Positions 17,374 through 27,041 are shown, counted from the stretch's first letter. The stretch is DNA of 64,000 nucleotides from Candidatus Peribacteraceae bacterium (GCA_028703445.1 JAQVMW010000007.1:18935-82934), one strand, 5' to 3'. Made by a program: numbers and translations. Notes: generated by a model not told the origin, from the letters alone.

Positions 17374-18408
17374 ATGCACAAACGTCTTCTTACCAAAGCG
17401 CAAATTCGTTCACTGGGTGTCGCGGTCGGTATTGTCTTTGCGGTATTCTTCGCGAGCGCTTTTCTCGTGCGGCTCATCGTACCGGGATCATCCGCTTCTC
17501 TGTCCGGTTGGGAGCCTGCACGACATCGACAGTCGGGGAGTGCTTTCAGTGACGCGACGATTCTTTCTAAACTGCGGATTCCCAGCGACGTGCCGCGCAA
17601 GCGCCTGCTCGCGGTGATGATCGAGAACCACGAGAGCGCACGTCCGCACCAGGAGGGCATCGATGATGCGCTCATGGTGTGGGAGTTCCCCGTGGAAGGG
17701 TTCATCTCGCGTTTCGCCGTTGTATTTGACGCGGATAATCTGCCCAAGCGCATCGGGCCGGTGAGGTCGCTTCGGCCGTACTTCATCGATGCCCTGCAGC
17801 CGCTCGTCTCGACAGTCATTCATGCCGGTGCGAGTCCCGAGGCGTACGCAAAGGCGCGTCGCGGCGACATTGCAGCCATCGATCTCCTCTCGCATTACGG
17901 CAGCGCGGAGCGCGACGAAACGATTCCCGAGCCGCACAATCTCTTCATCCAGAGTTCCGAAATCATGAAATTCCCCGGTGAACCGATTACAGAAACCCCT
18001 TGGCCGCCCTATGCAATCGGCGGCGGAGTCAGCGTGCCGGAAGCACTCACGGTGAAGCTCAATTTTCACAATCCCGACCACGACGTCGTCTACCATTACT
18101 CCCGGATCAGGGATGCCTACGTGCGCTCCAGCGGTTCCGTTGATGATCAGGGTCATCCGCGCAATGTCCTCGTGCTCGAGATGCCTGTGACGGGGGTCGG
18201 CGAGGTGGGACGTCTGACGATTCCGGTGACAGGCAAAGGCCGTGCACTCCTCTTCAGCGGGGGAAAAGTGCAGGAAGGATTGTGGCGCAAGAAAGGTCTG
18301 ATGAGTTCCTTCGTCTTCGAGACAGAGGATGGTTCGCCGCTCCTCTTCGCTCCCGGACAGACGTGGGTGACGTCGCTTCCCGGTTTTGATCGGGTGAAGT
18401 GGGAATGA
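17374..18408 (+). CDS. DUF3048 membrane-anchored extracytoplasmic protein (YerB-like)
   Basis: The start at 17374 gives a 344-aa protein with a single N-terminal transmembrane anchor (residues ~14-36) and a long extracytoplasmic part. The DUF3048 signature appears as RLLAVMIENHESARPHQEGIDDA and RIGPVRSLRPYFIDAL. A C-terminal segment with VYHYSRIRDAYVRSSG and VTSLPGFDRVKWE completes the two-domain family. YerB-type proteins are cell-envelope proteins of unknown biochemical role. It lies 19 bp after rplY and is followed directly by a double-hairpin repeat that probably terminates the unit. Confidence 0.75.
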   Translation: MHKRLLTKAQIRSLGVAVGIVFAVFFASAFLVRLIVPGSSASLSGWEPARHRQSGSAFSDATILSKLRIPSDVPRKRLLAVMIENHESARPHQEGIDDALMVWEFPVEGFISRFAVVFDADNLPKRIGPVRSLRPYFIDALQPLVSTVIHAGASPEAYAKARRGDIAAIDLLSHYGSAERDETIPEPHNLFIQSSEIMKFPGEPITETPWPPYAIGGGVSVPEALTVKLNFHNPDHDVVYHYSRIRDAYVRSSGSVDDQGHPRNVLVLEMPVTGVGEVGRLTIPVTGKGRALLFSGGKVQEGLWRKKGLMSSFVFETEDGSPLLFAPGQTWVTSLPGFDRVKWE

Positions 18409-18531
18409 AAATTTCGTGGAAGGGCAACCCTTGGTTTCCCTCCCACGAACCCACCCTTCCTTTAGAGGTTTGTCCTCCAGCGCTGGGGCCCGGCGCAGCC
18501 ACCCAGCGCTTCGGACAGCTTGTTTTATTGA
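18409..18531 (+). repeat. Double-hairpin dispersed repeat, copy 1
   Basis: It begins at the DUF3048 stop. The first hairpin has arms TTCGTGG/CCACGAA. The second stem is built from CCAGCGCTGGG and ACCCAGCGCTT. It is the most diverged of six copies in the window, and its trailing T-run is weak (TTGTTTTATTG). It probably acts as a transcription terminator. Confidence 0.6.
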
Positions 18532-18535
18532 CGAG

Positions 18536-18659
18536 TCCCTTCCGGTTTCACTTTTCTGCCCGCATCTTTGCTTTGCCGATCTTCATCTCTTTGTAGCGCT
18601 TCACCCGGCTTCGTCCGTCGAGACTACGCCGAGGTTTTGCTGTGTTCTCTGCATACGAA
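18536..18659 (-). other. Intergenic stretch with a fragment resembling the raiA 3' end
   Basis: Read on the minus strand it encodes VKRYKEMKIGKAKMRAEK followed by a stop. This resembles the raiA C-terminus LKRYKEKRLAKTKARKAE. It has no start codon or preceding open frame, so it looks like a decayed partial duplication of the raiA tail or of a paralogue. Confidence 0.35.
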
Positions 18660-18995
18660 CTACTCCGCTTTTCGGGCCTTTGTTTTGGCGAGCCGCTTCT
18701 CTTTGTACCGCTTCAGTTGCGGTTCCAGTTTTTCGATGCAGCGGTCGAGTGCCTCGATCATATCGGGCTTGCGCGATTCCGCACGCAGCACTTTTTCGGG
18801 CAGCTCCACGGTGACGATGACCATGATCTGATCGCGTTCTTTTCTCGTTTTCTGCCGTTCCACCTCGAGGCGGATGGCCGACGCGGCATCCTTCACGCGC
18901 TTGCAGTAGGTGGCGATCTTGCCGATTTTGCGCGCCACGGTGGGCAGTTCCCTGCCCGTGAAGCTGAAGTTCTTCTCGAAGTGCTGGATGTTCAT
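18660..18995 (-). CDS. raiA: Ribosome hibernation factor, HPF/RaiA family (short)
   Basis: This 111-aa protein has the beta-alpha-beta-beta-beta-alpha plan of the S30AE/HPF family: MNIQHFEKNFSFTGRELPTVARKIGKI, a middle strand region IRLEVERQKTRKERDQIMVIVTVEL, and a helix MIEALDRCIEKLEPQLKRYKEK. Members bind the 30S decoding region and suppress translation in stationary phase. The C-terminus is very basic. It lacks the C-terminal dimerization domain of long HPF. The start codon is immediately preceded by a telomere-like CCCTAA repeat on the coding strand. Confidence 0.75.
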   Translation of the reverse strand: MNIQHFEKNFSFTGRELPTVARKIGKIATYCKRVKDAASAIRLEVERQKTRKERDQIMVIVTVELPEKVLRAESRKPDMIEALDRCIEKLEPQLKRYKEKRLAKTKARKAE

Positions 18996-18999
18996 GATA

Positions 19000-19020
19000 G
19001 GGTTAGGGTTAGGGTTAGGG
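19000..19020 (+). repeat. Telomere-like (GGGTTA)3GGG tract
   Basis: Four GGG runs separated by TTA lie on the plus strand directly upstream of the raiA start. This equals the human telomeric G-quadruplex core. On the raiA template strand it could fold and influence transcription initiation. A similar degenerate tract lies inside the nuclease gene near 27192-27222. Confidence 0.7.
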
Positions 19021-19176
19021 AGTACCCCTCTTCGCTCCTAGCGGAGCTTCGTGGGGCAGGGGAGGTAGGAAATGTGGTCTTTGCACTCTAGCAGATACCG
19101 CCATTCTGTGCGCGTTTGGAGGTTGAGGGAAATGGGGTTTTTGTGGTAGAATAGTAGTAAATTCCCCAAAACAAAC

Positions 19177-20364
19177 ATGACTGGATTAGAGAACAATCTG
19201 TCCGCTCGATCTCCTGATGCTGAGCCAAATAAAACGGAGGCTTCGAAGGGAGATAAAGTAGGAGAGAATGCCGTTCCTCGCGAACGGCCTGAACAGAAAA
19301 TCCAACAGAAAGAGAGTGTGGTTGGGATGACAAAAGACAGACTGGAGGCCACAAAAATTGAAGTTGGTGGTTTTGCTACCCCTCAGAAGACGGAGACACA
19401 ACCAGTGGTACCAACAACCCCTGAGGAGGAAGACTTGGGCACGAGCAAAGGTGCGATGGACAAGATCAGCGACGGGATGCAAAAGGTGTTCGAACTGATT
19501 CAGAGATTCATGAAGCAGATCCAGGCGATGGGTTCCTCCACCCTGCGCGGCATGGCCAAGACGCTCGGCATGCTCGGATTCAAGCCGGCGGCGGAATGGC
19601 TCAACGAGATGGCGGGCGCCGACTACGCGGAACTGATGTCCGCCCTGAAGAAGGGCAATTTGACGCTTTCTCCGCTCAACCTGGAAGATCCGAATGCGAA
19701 GGCGCAGACGGAGCTCTCGGAAGGCGCGCAGATGCTCATGGCCGAACAGTACAAAGCACTCGCGCAGACGCGCGGCCCGGCATTCACCCGCGAGGTGTTC
19801 TACAGCGAGACCGTGACTGCGTGGAAGAAGCAGGGAGGCAACGGCAGCAAGACGCAGATCACCGTGGAGGATCTGCAGGCCATGGCCGCTGCCAGCAAGG
19901 AATTGCTTCCCACTCTTCCCGGTCAGGTGGCGCAGGCACAACAAATATTCGCTTTGGCGTTGGAGAATCTGCCACCCACTTCTCTGCTCAGTAATCAGCC
20001 GACGAATGTCGATGTGGATGGGCAGGTCATCGGAGTTCGCGTTGTCCAGGATGGCACTGTGATGATTCATAAAGGAGCGGATGTAACCCGTTACCGGTTG
20101 GTACCGGCAGTTGAACGTTTCGGTATCACTGACATGAAGGTAGGCACTGCTGCCAATCTGTCGGTTAGTCGTGCACTTTGGACTCCTCAGGGAATGCTGG
20201 TTGATGCTGTGGTGACGTATCAAAAAACTGATGGAAATTCCGGCATTCTTCCCAGTCAAACGAAAACTCTGCAGATGCAGGATATGAAGAATTTTCTTGC
20301 AGCGGTTGCCACGAATGCTCCTCTGCCCGTCACAGTGGCTGAATTGAAGTTCGAGAAGGCGTAG
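19177..20364 (+). CDS. Hypothetical protein, first gene of the giant-protein operon
   Basis: This 395-aa protein has no family I recognise. The first ~85 residues are polar and low-complexity. Residues ~92-145 form amphipathic helices (MDKISDGMQKVFELIQRFMKQIQ). The centre is helical, and the last ~120 residues are beta-rich (VDVDGQVIGVRVVQDGTVMIHKG). No signal peptide is seen. A TAGAAT box 24 bp upstream with a TTGAGG -35 box at 18-bp spacing is a plausible operon promoter. The next gene follows after 32 bp. The C-terminal pattern loosely resembles that of the next protein. Confidence 0.7.
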   Translation: MTGLENNLSARSPDAEPNKTEASKGDKVGENAVPRERPEQKIQQKESVVGMTKDRLEATKIEVGGFATPQKTETQPVVPTTPEEEDLGTSKGAMDKISDGMQKVFELIQRFMKQIQAMGSSTLRGMAKTLGMLGFKPAAEWLNEMAGADYAELMSALKKGNLTLSPLNLEDPNAKAQTELSEGAQMLMAEQYKALAQTRGPAFTREVFYSETVTAWKKQGGNGSKTQITVEDLQAMAAASKELLPTLPGQVAQAQQIFALALENLPPTSLLSNQPTNVDVDGQVIGVRVVQDGTVMIHKGADVTRYRLVPAVERFGITDMKVGTAANLSVSRALWTPQGMLVDAVVTYQKTDGNSGILPSQTKTLQMQDMKNFLAAVATNAPLPVTVAELKFEKA

Positions 20365-20396
20365 AGCTTTGAAATCTTTTTTACACAAATATTTCC

Positions 20397-21743
20397 ATGG
20401 CAACAGAAACACCAGCAGAGGCAGTCAAGACGTCACCGGAGACTTCCCGTGATGTCACTCAGCAGGTGAATGATTTCCTGAATAAGCTCAAGACAGATGT
20501 GGAGCAGAAGACCACTCCGGCAGATAAAAAGGAGATTGTTAGGTTGGGTGTTGGTCAGTTGAGCACGGAGCAACGCGAAGAGCTGAGCAAACGCATGGAA
20601 GAGCACAAGGAAGGAATCCCGCGTGAACTTCTGGAGGATCTGATCGGCGTTCTGGATGTGACCGATGAGCGCAAAGCGGCACTCAAGGCGGATATTGAAT
20701 CCGGTTCAGACAAGAAAAAGCCCGAAGGCTGGATGGTGTGGGCGGGGGATCAGATGAAGAGCGGAACGGAAAAGGTGGGCCAGTGGACAGATTGGCTTAT
20801 GGGCAAGACAAAATCAGGTGTGGGTTTTGGGTGGGATAAGACCGTCGAGGGACTGAAGACTGCCGGCGAATGGATGATGAGTATCTGGAGCAAAATCGAA
20901 GGTTCAATCGGGAAAGTGCGGGCGGGAATTGCCATCGCACTGGGCGGGGTGGTCGCCAAGATGGAGAAGTTCCTTCCGGTATGGCTGAAGGATGGTTTCA
21001 ATATGATTGTGGGGAATTACGGTGTCTTCTATGCCACGATCAATCGTCTGGGCGTGAAGATCAAAGAAGGGGCAACGCAGGTTGCTCAGGGTGCCCAGGA
21101 ACAGGTGCAGGCATCCGTCGATACATTCTCGAAGATTTATGACCAGGCGAAGGCATGGGGCAATACGGCGCTGGATTTCCCCAGCTTCATTCTAGAAGTG
21201 GCCAATCGCCTCAAGGTTCAAAAGACATCACTTGAATTCACCATGGCCGAGATGGTCGCTATGGCGGGCATCGTCGCCGGTGAAAAGCAGGTCATACCTG
21301 CAGCGCCTGTGGTTGCTCCGGGTGTGGCTCCCAGTGCGGCTATTGCCGGTGTGGCTGCGGCTCCGGGAATCGCTCCCGCTGCCGTTCCTGAGCAGTTGGC
21401 ACGGAAGGAAGTACAGTCCCTCACGGTCAATGGCGTTGACATCTCGCAGGTGGAAGAAAAAGGCGAAAAGCTTCTGAAGATGGGTGAAAAGAACTATCGC
21501 GTCAATGCGGGTGTTCCTGTCTCTGTTACAAAGATCGAAGAACTGAGTGACGGCAGCGTTGCTTTTACCGGGACAGTGGCTGAATTTTTGCCCGACACGA
21601 TCAGTGTCACCAAGAAGCAACTTGAGAGCGTTGTGGACGAACTGAAACGCACAATAGGCAGCAAGAAAATCGAAGTGACCTATAGGAATTCCAAGAATGA
21701 GGAAATCAAAAAGAAAATAACGTTCGAAGTTATTGTTTCATAA
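20397..21743 (+). CDS. Hypothetical protein with amphipathic core and Ala/Pro linker
   Basis: This 448-aa protein is unrecognised. Residues 1-110 are charged helices. Residues ~112-215 are rich in Trp, Gly and Lys with repeated WM/WL amphipathic stretches and one hydrophobic segment (GIAIALGGVVAKMEKFLPVWL). An Ala/Pro/Val linker occupies roughly residues 300-325. The C-terminal ~110 residues are beta-rich (LTVNGVDISQVEEKGEKLLKMGEKNYR). The start follows TTTTACACAAATATTTCC and has no Shine-Dalgarno sequence. It is co-directional with the giant gene and probably part of one envelope-associated complex. Confidence 0.7.
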   Translation: MATETPAEAVKTSPETSRDVTQQVNDFLNKLKTDVEQKTTPADKKEIVRLGVGQLSTEQREELSKRMEEHKEGIPRELLEDLIGVLDVTDERKAALKADIESGSDKKKPEGWMVWAGDQMKSGTEKVGQWTDWLMGKTKSGVGFGWDKTVEGLKTAGEWMMSIWSKIEGSIGKVRAGIAIALGGVVAKMEKFLPVWLKDGFNMIVGNYGVFYATINRLGVKIKEGATQVAQGAQEQVQASVDTFSKIYDQAKAWGNTALDFPSFILEVANRLKVQKTSLEFTMAEMVAMAGIVAGEKQVIPAAPVVAPGVAPSAAIAGVAAAPGIAPAAVPEQLARKEVQSLTVNGVDISQVEEKGEKLLKMGEKNYRVNAGVPVSVTKIEELSDGSVAFTGTVAEFLPDTISVTKKQLESVVDELKRTIGSKKIEVTYRNSKNEEIKKKITFEVIVS

Positions 21744-21764
21744 TTATTCATTTCTTCTTCTCCC

Positions 21765-21962
21765 ATGCCCGCAAAGAAACTCGAACACAGTCTCTCTCCC
21801 GATGCCTCGCCCGTCGAACGGATGCAGCACTGGATTCACGGGAAGTATGACCGCGTCATCAATCCTCTCGTGGTCGGCGGGGCCGCCGCGACCGGAAGAG
21901 GCCTCAATACCGCAGTGCGTGGCACTGCAGAATTCCTGCGCTCGGTTTTTTCCCGTTCCTAA
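21765..21962 (+). CDS. Small hypothetical protein
   Basis: This 65-aa protein sits between two larger genes of the operon, 21 bp after one and 9 bp before the other. It is basic at the N-terminus, has a short Gly/Ala-rich weakly hydrophobic segment (NPLVVGGAAATGRGLNTAV), and ends in FLRSVFSRS. The start is preceded by a pyrimidine tract (TTCATTTCTTCTTCTCCC). The function is unknown. Confidence 0.55.
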   Translation: MPAKKLEHSLSPDASPVERMQHWIHGKYDRVINPLVVGGAAATGRGLNTAVRGTAEFLRSVFSRS

Positions 21963-21971
21963 AGGTATTTC

Positions 21972-24900
21972 ATGATTTCTCATGCTCATTTCGGTTGGCA
22001 ATCCGAATCCCTGTGCGAGAAGAGGCTCCTCTCCCGAAATGTGGAGGTTCTTCCCGATCAGGTTCTCGAAACATTTTTGCAGCCCAATCAGAATGTCGAA
22101 CAGATGGAGCAGGCCGTAGGAAAGCTGGACGAACAATCTCCTGTGTATCAGGCCATGGTGGAGCGCAGCAAGGCACTTTCCGAAGACCAGCGGAAGGTGA
22201 TCGATTCCAACTGCGAACGACTTCGGAAAGAGACACAGATGAAGACTGAGACACTGCAGAAGATCAGTCTTCTGCAGCGCGACATCAAAGCTTCCCGCCA
22301 AACAGCTTCCGCTGCTCCTGTGGCTGCAGCCGAGCCAAATGCTCTTGAGCGAACGTGGGACTGGACGAAAAACAAAGCTCAGGCCGGATGGGAGTGGACG
22401 AAGGATAAGGCGAACGCTGGATGGGAACGGACAAGGGAATTTGCAAAAGAGCATCCGACCCTGACGATTGCTGTCGGGTCCACACTCGGAGTGGCATTGA
22501 TCTATAAGCTCTGGAAGTGGTGGAAAGGCGAAAAAAAAGGGGAAGAGGATACGGGGAAGAATAAGGAGAAATCGACAAAGAAGGAAAGCACCTTCTGGAA
22601 GATTGTGAAGTGGATTCCGGGTGTGGGACTGGTGGCGTTGCTTGCGGCTGGAGCGGGGTATGGAATCTATGAAGGCGTCCAATGGATGAAAAAGAATCTT
22701 AGCTCGTTGGATCAGGCGAAGGCATTGCTCGCGAATGCAGAAAATCGTCTAAAGTCTATGGTGGGATTGGGAAACAAGGCCGAACAGTATGGGTTGAGCG
22801 AAGAGAATTATCACAAAGCCGTACGGGCATACAGGGAGGTCTATCAGGAAAATCCCGAAAAAGGCGCAGAGATCATTCGGTCAATTTCTGGTCTGAAAGA
22901 CGGGGAGACAAGCCCTGATTACCAGAAATTTATGGAGGATATGGGAAGAAAATTCGAGAGAAAATCCGAAAATGGCATTCAGTATGCTCACATTGATGTA
23001 GTCATTGAGAACTACGAACAGCATTTTGAAACAGCGCTGAAACATCTTGAACAATGGATTGTGGGGCATCGCTACGAGGCTCTGTTCGCGGCGTACATTG
23101 CGAATAGGTTCGGGTTGCTTCTGCCGATCATCAGGGGCGGAGGTTCTGCGGCGGTACGGGCCGTGAAAATTTCAAAGGAAATGCTGACATGGGGCATCAG
23201 ACATCCGATTATTTCCCTCTTTGCCGCAGGCGGCGCCATTTTGGGAATGCGCGCAGCAGTGAAGGCGGGCAAAGAACTGTGGATGCCCGAAAATTTTAAG
23301 CAATTGGGAAAAGCGTTCAGTGAGAACAGGCGCATTCTGCTGCCCGCAGAGGAAAGTGCGATTGTGGAAAAGGCAGAGGAACTTAAAGATCATGTTATTG
23401 AATTTGCCCGGTCGGGCGAGGACTTCGGTCCATGGGTCATGAGAAAACTTGGCCAGTATGTCAAAGAGCTGGATGAAAATGTCCCGAAATTGCTCGGTGC
23501 TTCGCGCGAGAAGATCGTATTTGAAAACAACAGTGCGGGGCTGGGGAATTTGCAGCGTTGGCTCGAGGAGAGAAAAGAGAACGCTCCAACTTCTACAGAG
23601 GATATCCAGTCGAAGATCGGGGAGAAGTGTGACAATGCCTTGGCGCAACTGGCAGTTTTTCAAACGGTATTTCTTGCCGATCGGTGTGGTGCACAGGTGG
23701 TGAGCGGTAACCGGCTGCAACAGGCGCAGGAATCGCTTCGTCAGTCTCTTAAAGCTTTGCAGATCACACTCGTGACCGGTGCAGATGGAATTTTGCGTTG
23801 GAAACAGCAGAGTGGAAATGTGATCGATCTCTGCGTCGATCCTGCAGTCACGAGCAAGGATGAAATTTTCCGGATTTCCAGCCGCATGCGATTTGCAGAA
23901 GAGTCTGGTCTCTCTCATTTTTGTTCGAGGATTGTGCAGCATAGTCGGCTGCTTCTGGGAGAGAGCACTGAGGTAGGAAAAAAACTCCCGTTTGCGGGGC
24001 GCAGCGATGTCGTGGCGATGGTGATCGGTCCATTCCTCTACGTCGCGGATCTGCGCCATATTCGGGATTTCGTCATCTTCAAAGTTCCCCGTGATGTGGT
24101 CGGTGGGCTATGGAACGAACCCACGAAGTGGGACAAAGCCGCGACTGTGGCAACGGGTATGACGGAAACAGGTCTCTTTTCATTAAGCGCCAGCGTGCTT
24201 GGTACCACCATCAAGCGATTTGCCGTAGGCGGTGGGCCGATCTTTCGGTTTAATGCAGGGGAAATCATTCAGGGGAGTATTCCGGGTTGGGCACAATGGA
24301 AGATGCTCAGAGATACCTATCGTGGCAGCAAAGATGTGAGCCTGATGAAAAATTTTATTTCCGAATACCAGTTGGGCTCCGGCCTCCTGAACAGGTTTTC
24401 CGGTTATCGACGTGCCTGGTATATCAGCACGGTATTAGGGAAGGCTGGTGTTAAAAATATTGCATGGATTGGCATCGTTGAACATAGCCAGGATCTCAAT
24501 GAGTTGAACACCATTGCGGGTAAGTTGGGATTGAGACATCTCATCACGCCCGGACTGACGCCCGATGATGCACGAATTATTCTGAAAAAAAGCATCATTG
24601 ACAACATGAAGAAGGTGAAGATGCGTGAGTTGTCGTTGAAAAACTGGGGGTCGCGTCTCGCTGTATCCGGGCCCGTTCGTGACTATCAGGCCATATGGAA
24701 TGATGTGTTGACCTGGTACAACGCAAAGGCGGGTCTTCCACCGCCTTTGCCCATAGCGCCACCACCTGTTTCTGGTGGGGCCGCCGTTCCGCCGCCGCCT
24801 GCTCGTCCATCGGGCGTGCCTCCGCCACTTCCCAAGGCGAAGGCCACTCCGCCTCCACTCCCTGGTTCGAAGACTGCAGCTGCGACTGCTCCGACACCCC

Positions 24901-26996
24901 CGACCAAACCTGTTGTATCTCCTCCTCCGCTTCCGAAGAAGACCGGTAGCCAACCTCCACCACTTCCCCAGTCTCCCTCTGCGCCCGTTTCCTCTCCGGT
25001 TCAACCGTCAACCAAGCCCGCATCATCTCCACTTTCACCTCCCGAATCGAAACCCGTTCCCTCAACGGCTACAGCCACGGAAACTCCTCCATCGAAACTC
25101 ACTCCGGCCGATCGCGGCGTACGTCCGAACGTGCCGGATGGCGAAGGGGCGAGCGCGCTCGATGGGCAGCCCGAGGGTGTGAAGCAGGTGGCACGGCAGG
25201 GGGCGGCTGCGGAAATGGCAGAACGATCCGTTGAGACGCTCGATGATCTCAAGAAACAAGTGCGCTCGGCGCAGCAGGCAGGAAATCATGCGGAAGTCGC
25301 GCGTCTTCTCCATGAGAACAGGGCTGCTCTCAAAGCAGCGGAGGGAACCGACGAAGAGGCGAAGACGCTCGTGCGCGCGCTCGAGGGAGCCGAAAAAGTT
25401 CAGGCCAAGTGGGCAAGATTTGTGGGTCGGGGATTGGCGGGTCTGGGCGTGCTCGTGGACGTATTACTCGTTTCTCTGAATGAGTGGGAAATCTCTCGCG
25501 CCCGGCAACAGGGCAACGCCGGTCTTGCGGAAGCACTGCGCAAGAAGCGCCAGTCGCTCGTGGGAGCGGGGGCGGGGGGACTCGTGTGGGGGACAGGGGA
25601 ATATGCGCTGACGGCTGCCGTCGGTGCGGAGGCTGCAAACGCATCCATTCCGTTTCTCTCCGTCGGGTCCGTCGCCGCGTCGGGATGGCTTGCGGGCGGC
25701 GTGCTCGCCATTCCCGTCGCCTGGGCCGGCATCCACAGCGAAGCGATCTTCGACGCCGTGAAGGAGTGGAACAAGGATGAGCAAGCGTATTTGCAGGAAG
25801 ATGGAGCCGCGCTCCTCAGCGAAATTCAAAGGAAAGAGACGGAGCGGACGGTTGGTCAGGGTGCTGCCTATGGGGATACCACGTTCCAGTGGCTGTGGAA
25901 GAAACTTTCACCGACGTGGTCAAAGAAGGAATACGAGGACTACTACCGGAAGATGTACGAAAACTCGGAGCACATCAACCGGAACATGCGTGAGAAGATG
26001 TTCTCGGCCTACTTCTTGCAGTACACGCAGCCTCTCCTGGCGGCCGGTGACCTCGCGCTCGCACAGGAACGCACGCGCACGCTCATCCAATCACAGGGAA
26101 TCGACGATGTGCAGAAGCAGAAAGAGCTCTTCCAGCAAACTCTCGCGGCTATCGCCAAGCCGCGGTTGCAGGAAGCCGTGGTCGCCAAGCGGCACTTCCT
26201 CCAGAGCGTGCTGATATGTGATTTCTGGACCGTTCCGCCACTGGAGCTGGCCAAAGCGGACGCGTATGCGGAGCTTGTGCAACTGCGCCAGCAGCTTCAG
26301 AAGCAAGGGAAACCGCTCGCCTTCCGGTACAGGACGGCGAACGGCGAGGAGCGCATGCTTGATCTCGCGGAGTTCGGCAAGAGTGGAGACCTTCTTCCGG
26401 AAGTGCGCAGGTCCATCCAGGATGTCGTTCTGAAGTATCACGAGGAAACGCAGGTGACAGATTTGTTCAGGAAACATTTCCAGAAGGGTGCCCTTATCGA
26501 TGCCGCCGACGGGTCGCAGAAGGAAGTTGCACAGTCGGCGTTCCGACACGAGGTTCGTGCGGATGTGCTCCATCGCATTCGTCATTCCATTTTGCGCGCG
26601 GAACAGAGAATTCGGGATTCCGCTCTTTCTGCGGAGAAAAAAGATGTCGTTCGCCTGCAGCTCAAGCATGAGTTCGAGGAGAAATTCAGCACGTTCATGA
26701 CTCTCCTCTCCAATCCGGCATGCAGCTTTGAGGACTACCGTCATACATTGCATGGACTGGAATTGATCTGGGAGGATGCGAACAGGCCGGAAAATGTCTA
26801 TCAGAGGAATCAGTCGGCTCTCAAGGAAGCCATCGAACGGCCTGCCGCTCCGGTGGCCATTCCCTTTGGCATCGTCGATACCAGTTTCCCTGCAATTCAA
26901 GCGGCCAAGAGGCAAATCCCGTCACAAGACTTGGCAGGTTTCGAACATTTGCTCGATGAGGTGGATACACCTTCGCAGGAGGGACAGGGAAGTTGA
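21972..26996 (+). CDS. Giant multi-segment membrane-associated protein (1674 aa), unknown
   Basis: The longest protein of the window. Residues ~129-160 hold a Trp-containing tandem motif (WDWTKNKAQAGWEWTKDKA). Hydrophobic segments occur near residues 163-183, 213-233, 366-386 and 409-429, with further ones near 1149-1169 and 1196-1256. Residues ~919-1042 are proline-rich with PPPLP motifs that could bind SH3-like or WW-like partners. The C-terminal ~400 residues are charged and helical. No catalytic motif was recognised. AAAGG lies 8 bases before the start, a rare Shine-Dalgarno-like signal here. It may scaffold an envelope structure with the three upstream genes. Confidence 0.75.
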   Translation: MISHAHFGWQSESLCEKRLLSRNVEVLPDQVLETFLQPNQNVEQMEQAVGKLDEQSPVYQAMVERSKALSEDQRKVIDSNCERLRKETQMKTETLQKISLLQRDIKASRQTASAAPVAAAEPNALERTWDWTKNKAQAGWEWTKDKANAGWERTREFAKEHPTLTIAVGSTLGVALIYKLWKWWKGEKKGEEDTGKNKEKSTKKESTFWKIVKWIPGVGLVALLAAGAGYGIYEGVQWMKKNLSSLDQAKALLANAENRLKSMVGLGNKAEQYGLSEENYHKAVRAYREVYQENPEKGAEIIRSISGLKDGETSPDYQKFMEDMGRKFERKSENGIQYAHIDVVIENYEQHFETALKHLEQWIVGHRYEALFAAYIANRFGLLLPIIRGGGSAAVRAVKISKEMLTWGIRHPIISLFAAGGAILGMRAAVKAGKELWMPENFKQLGKAFSENRRILLPAEESAIVEKAEELKDHVIEFARSGEDFGPWVMRKLGQYVKELDENVPKLLGASREKIVFENNSAGLGNLQRWLEERKENAPTSTEDIQSKIGEKCDNALAQLAVFQTVFLADRCGAQVVSGNRLQQAQESLRQSLKALQITLVTGADGILRWKQQSGNVIDLCVDPAVTSKDEIFRISSRMRFAEESGLSHFCSRIVQHSRLLLGESTEVGKKLPFAGRSDVVAMVIGPFLYVADLRHIRDFVIFKVPRDVVGGLWNEPTKWDKAATVATGMTETGLFSLSASVLGTTIKRFAVGGGPIFRFNAGEIIQGSIPGWAQWKMLRDTYRGSKDVSLMKNFISEYQLGSGLLNRFSGYRRAWYISTVLGKAGVKNIAWIGIVEHSQDLNELNTIAGKLGLRHLITPGLTPDDARIILKKSIIDNMKKVKMRELSLKNWGSRLAVSGPVRDYQAIWNDVLTWYNAKAGLPPPLPIAPPPVSGGAAVPPPPARPSGVPPPLPKAKATPPPLPGSKTAAATAPTPPTKPVVSPPPLPKKTGSQPPPLPQSPSAPVSSPVQPSTKPASSPLSPPESKPVPSTATATETPPSKLTPADRGVRPNVPDGEGASALDGQPEGVKQVARQGAAAEMAERSVETLDDLKKQVRSAQQAGNHAEVARLLHENRAALKAAEGTDEEAKTLVRALEGAEKVQAKWARFVGRGLAGLGVLVDVLLVSLNEWEISRARQQGNAGLAEALRKKRQSLVGAGAGGLVWGTGEYALTAAVGAEAANASIPFLSVGSVAASGWLAGGVLAIPVAWAGIHSEAIFDAVKEWNKDEQAYLQEDGAALLSEIQRKETERTVGQGAAYGDTTFQWLWKKLSPTWSKKEYEDYYRKMYENSEHINRNMREKMFSAYFLQYTQPLLAAGDLALAQERTRTLIQSQGIDDVQKQKELFQQTLAAIAKPRLQEAVVAKRHFLQSVLICDFWTVPPLELAKADAYAELVQLRQQLQKQGKPLAFRYRTANGEERMLDLAEFGKSGDLLPEVRRSIQDVVLKYHEETQVTDLFRKHFQKGALIDAADGSQKEVAQSAFRHEVRADVLHRIRHSILRAEQRIRDSALSAEKKDVVRLQLKHEFEEKFSTFMTLLSNPACSFEDYRHTLHGLELIWEDANRPENVYQRNQSALKEAIERPAAPVAIPFGIVDTSFPAIQAAKRQIPSQDLAGFEHLLDEVDTPSQEGQGS

Positions 26997-27041
26997 CGGC
27001 GGCACGGGTCACTCTGTCCATTTTCGGCTATTCTGTTCAGC

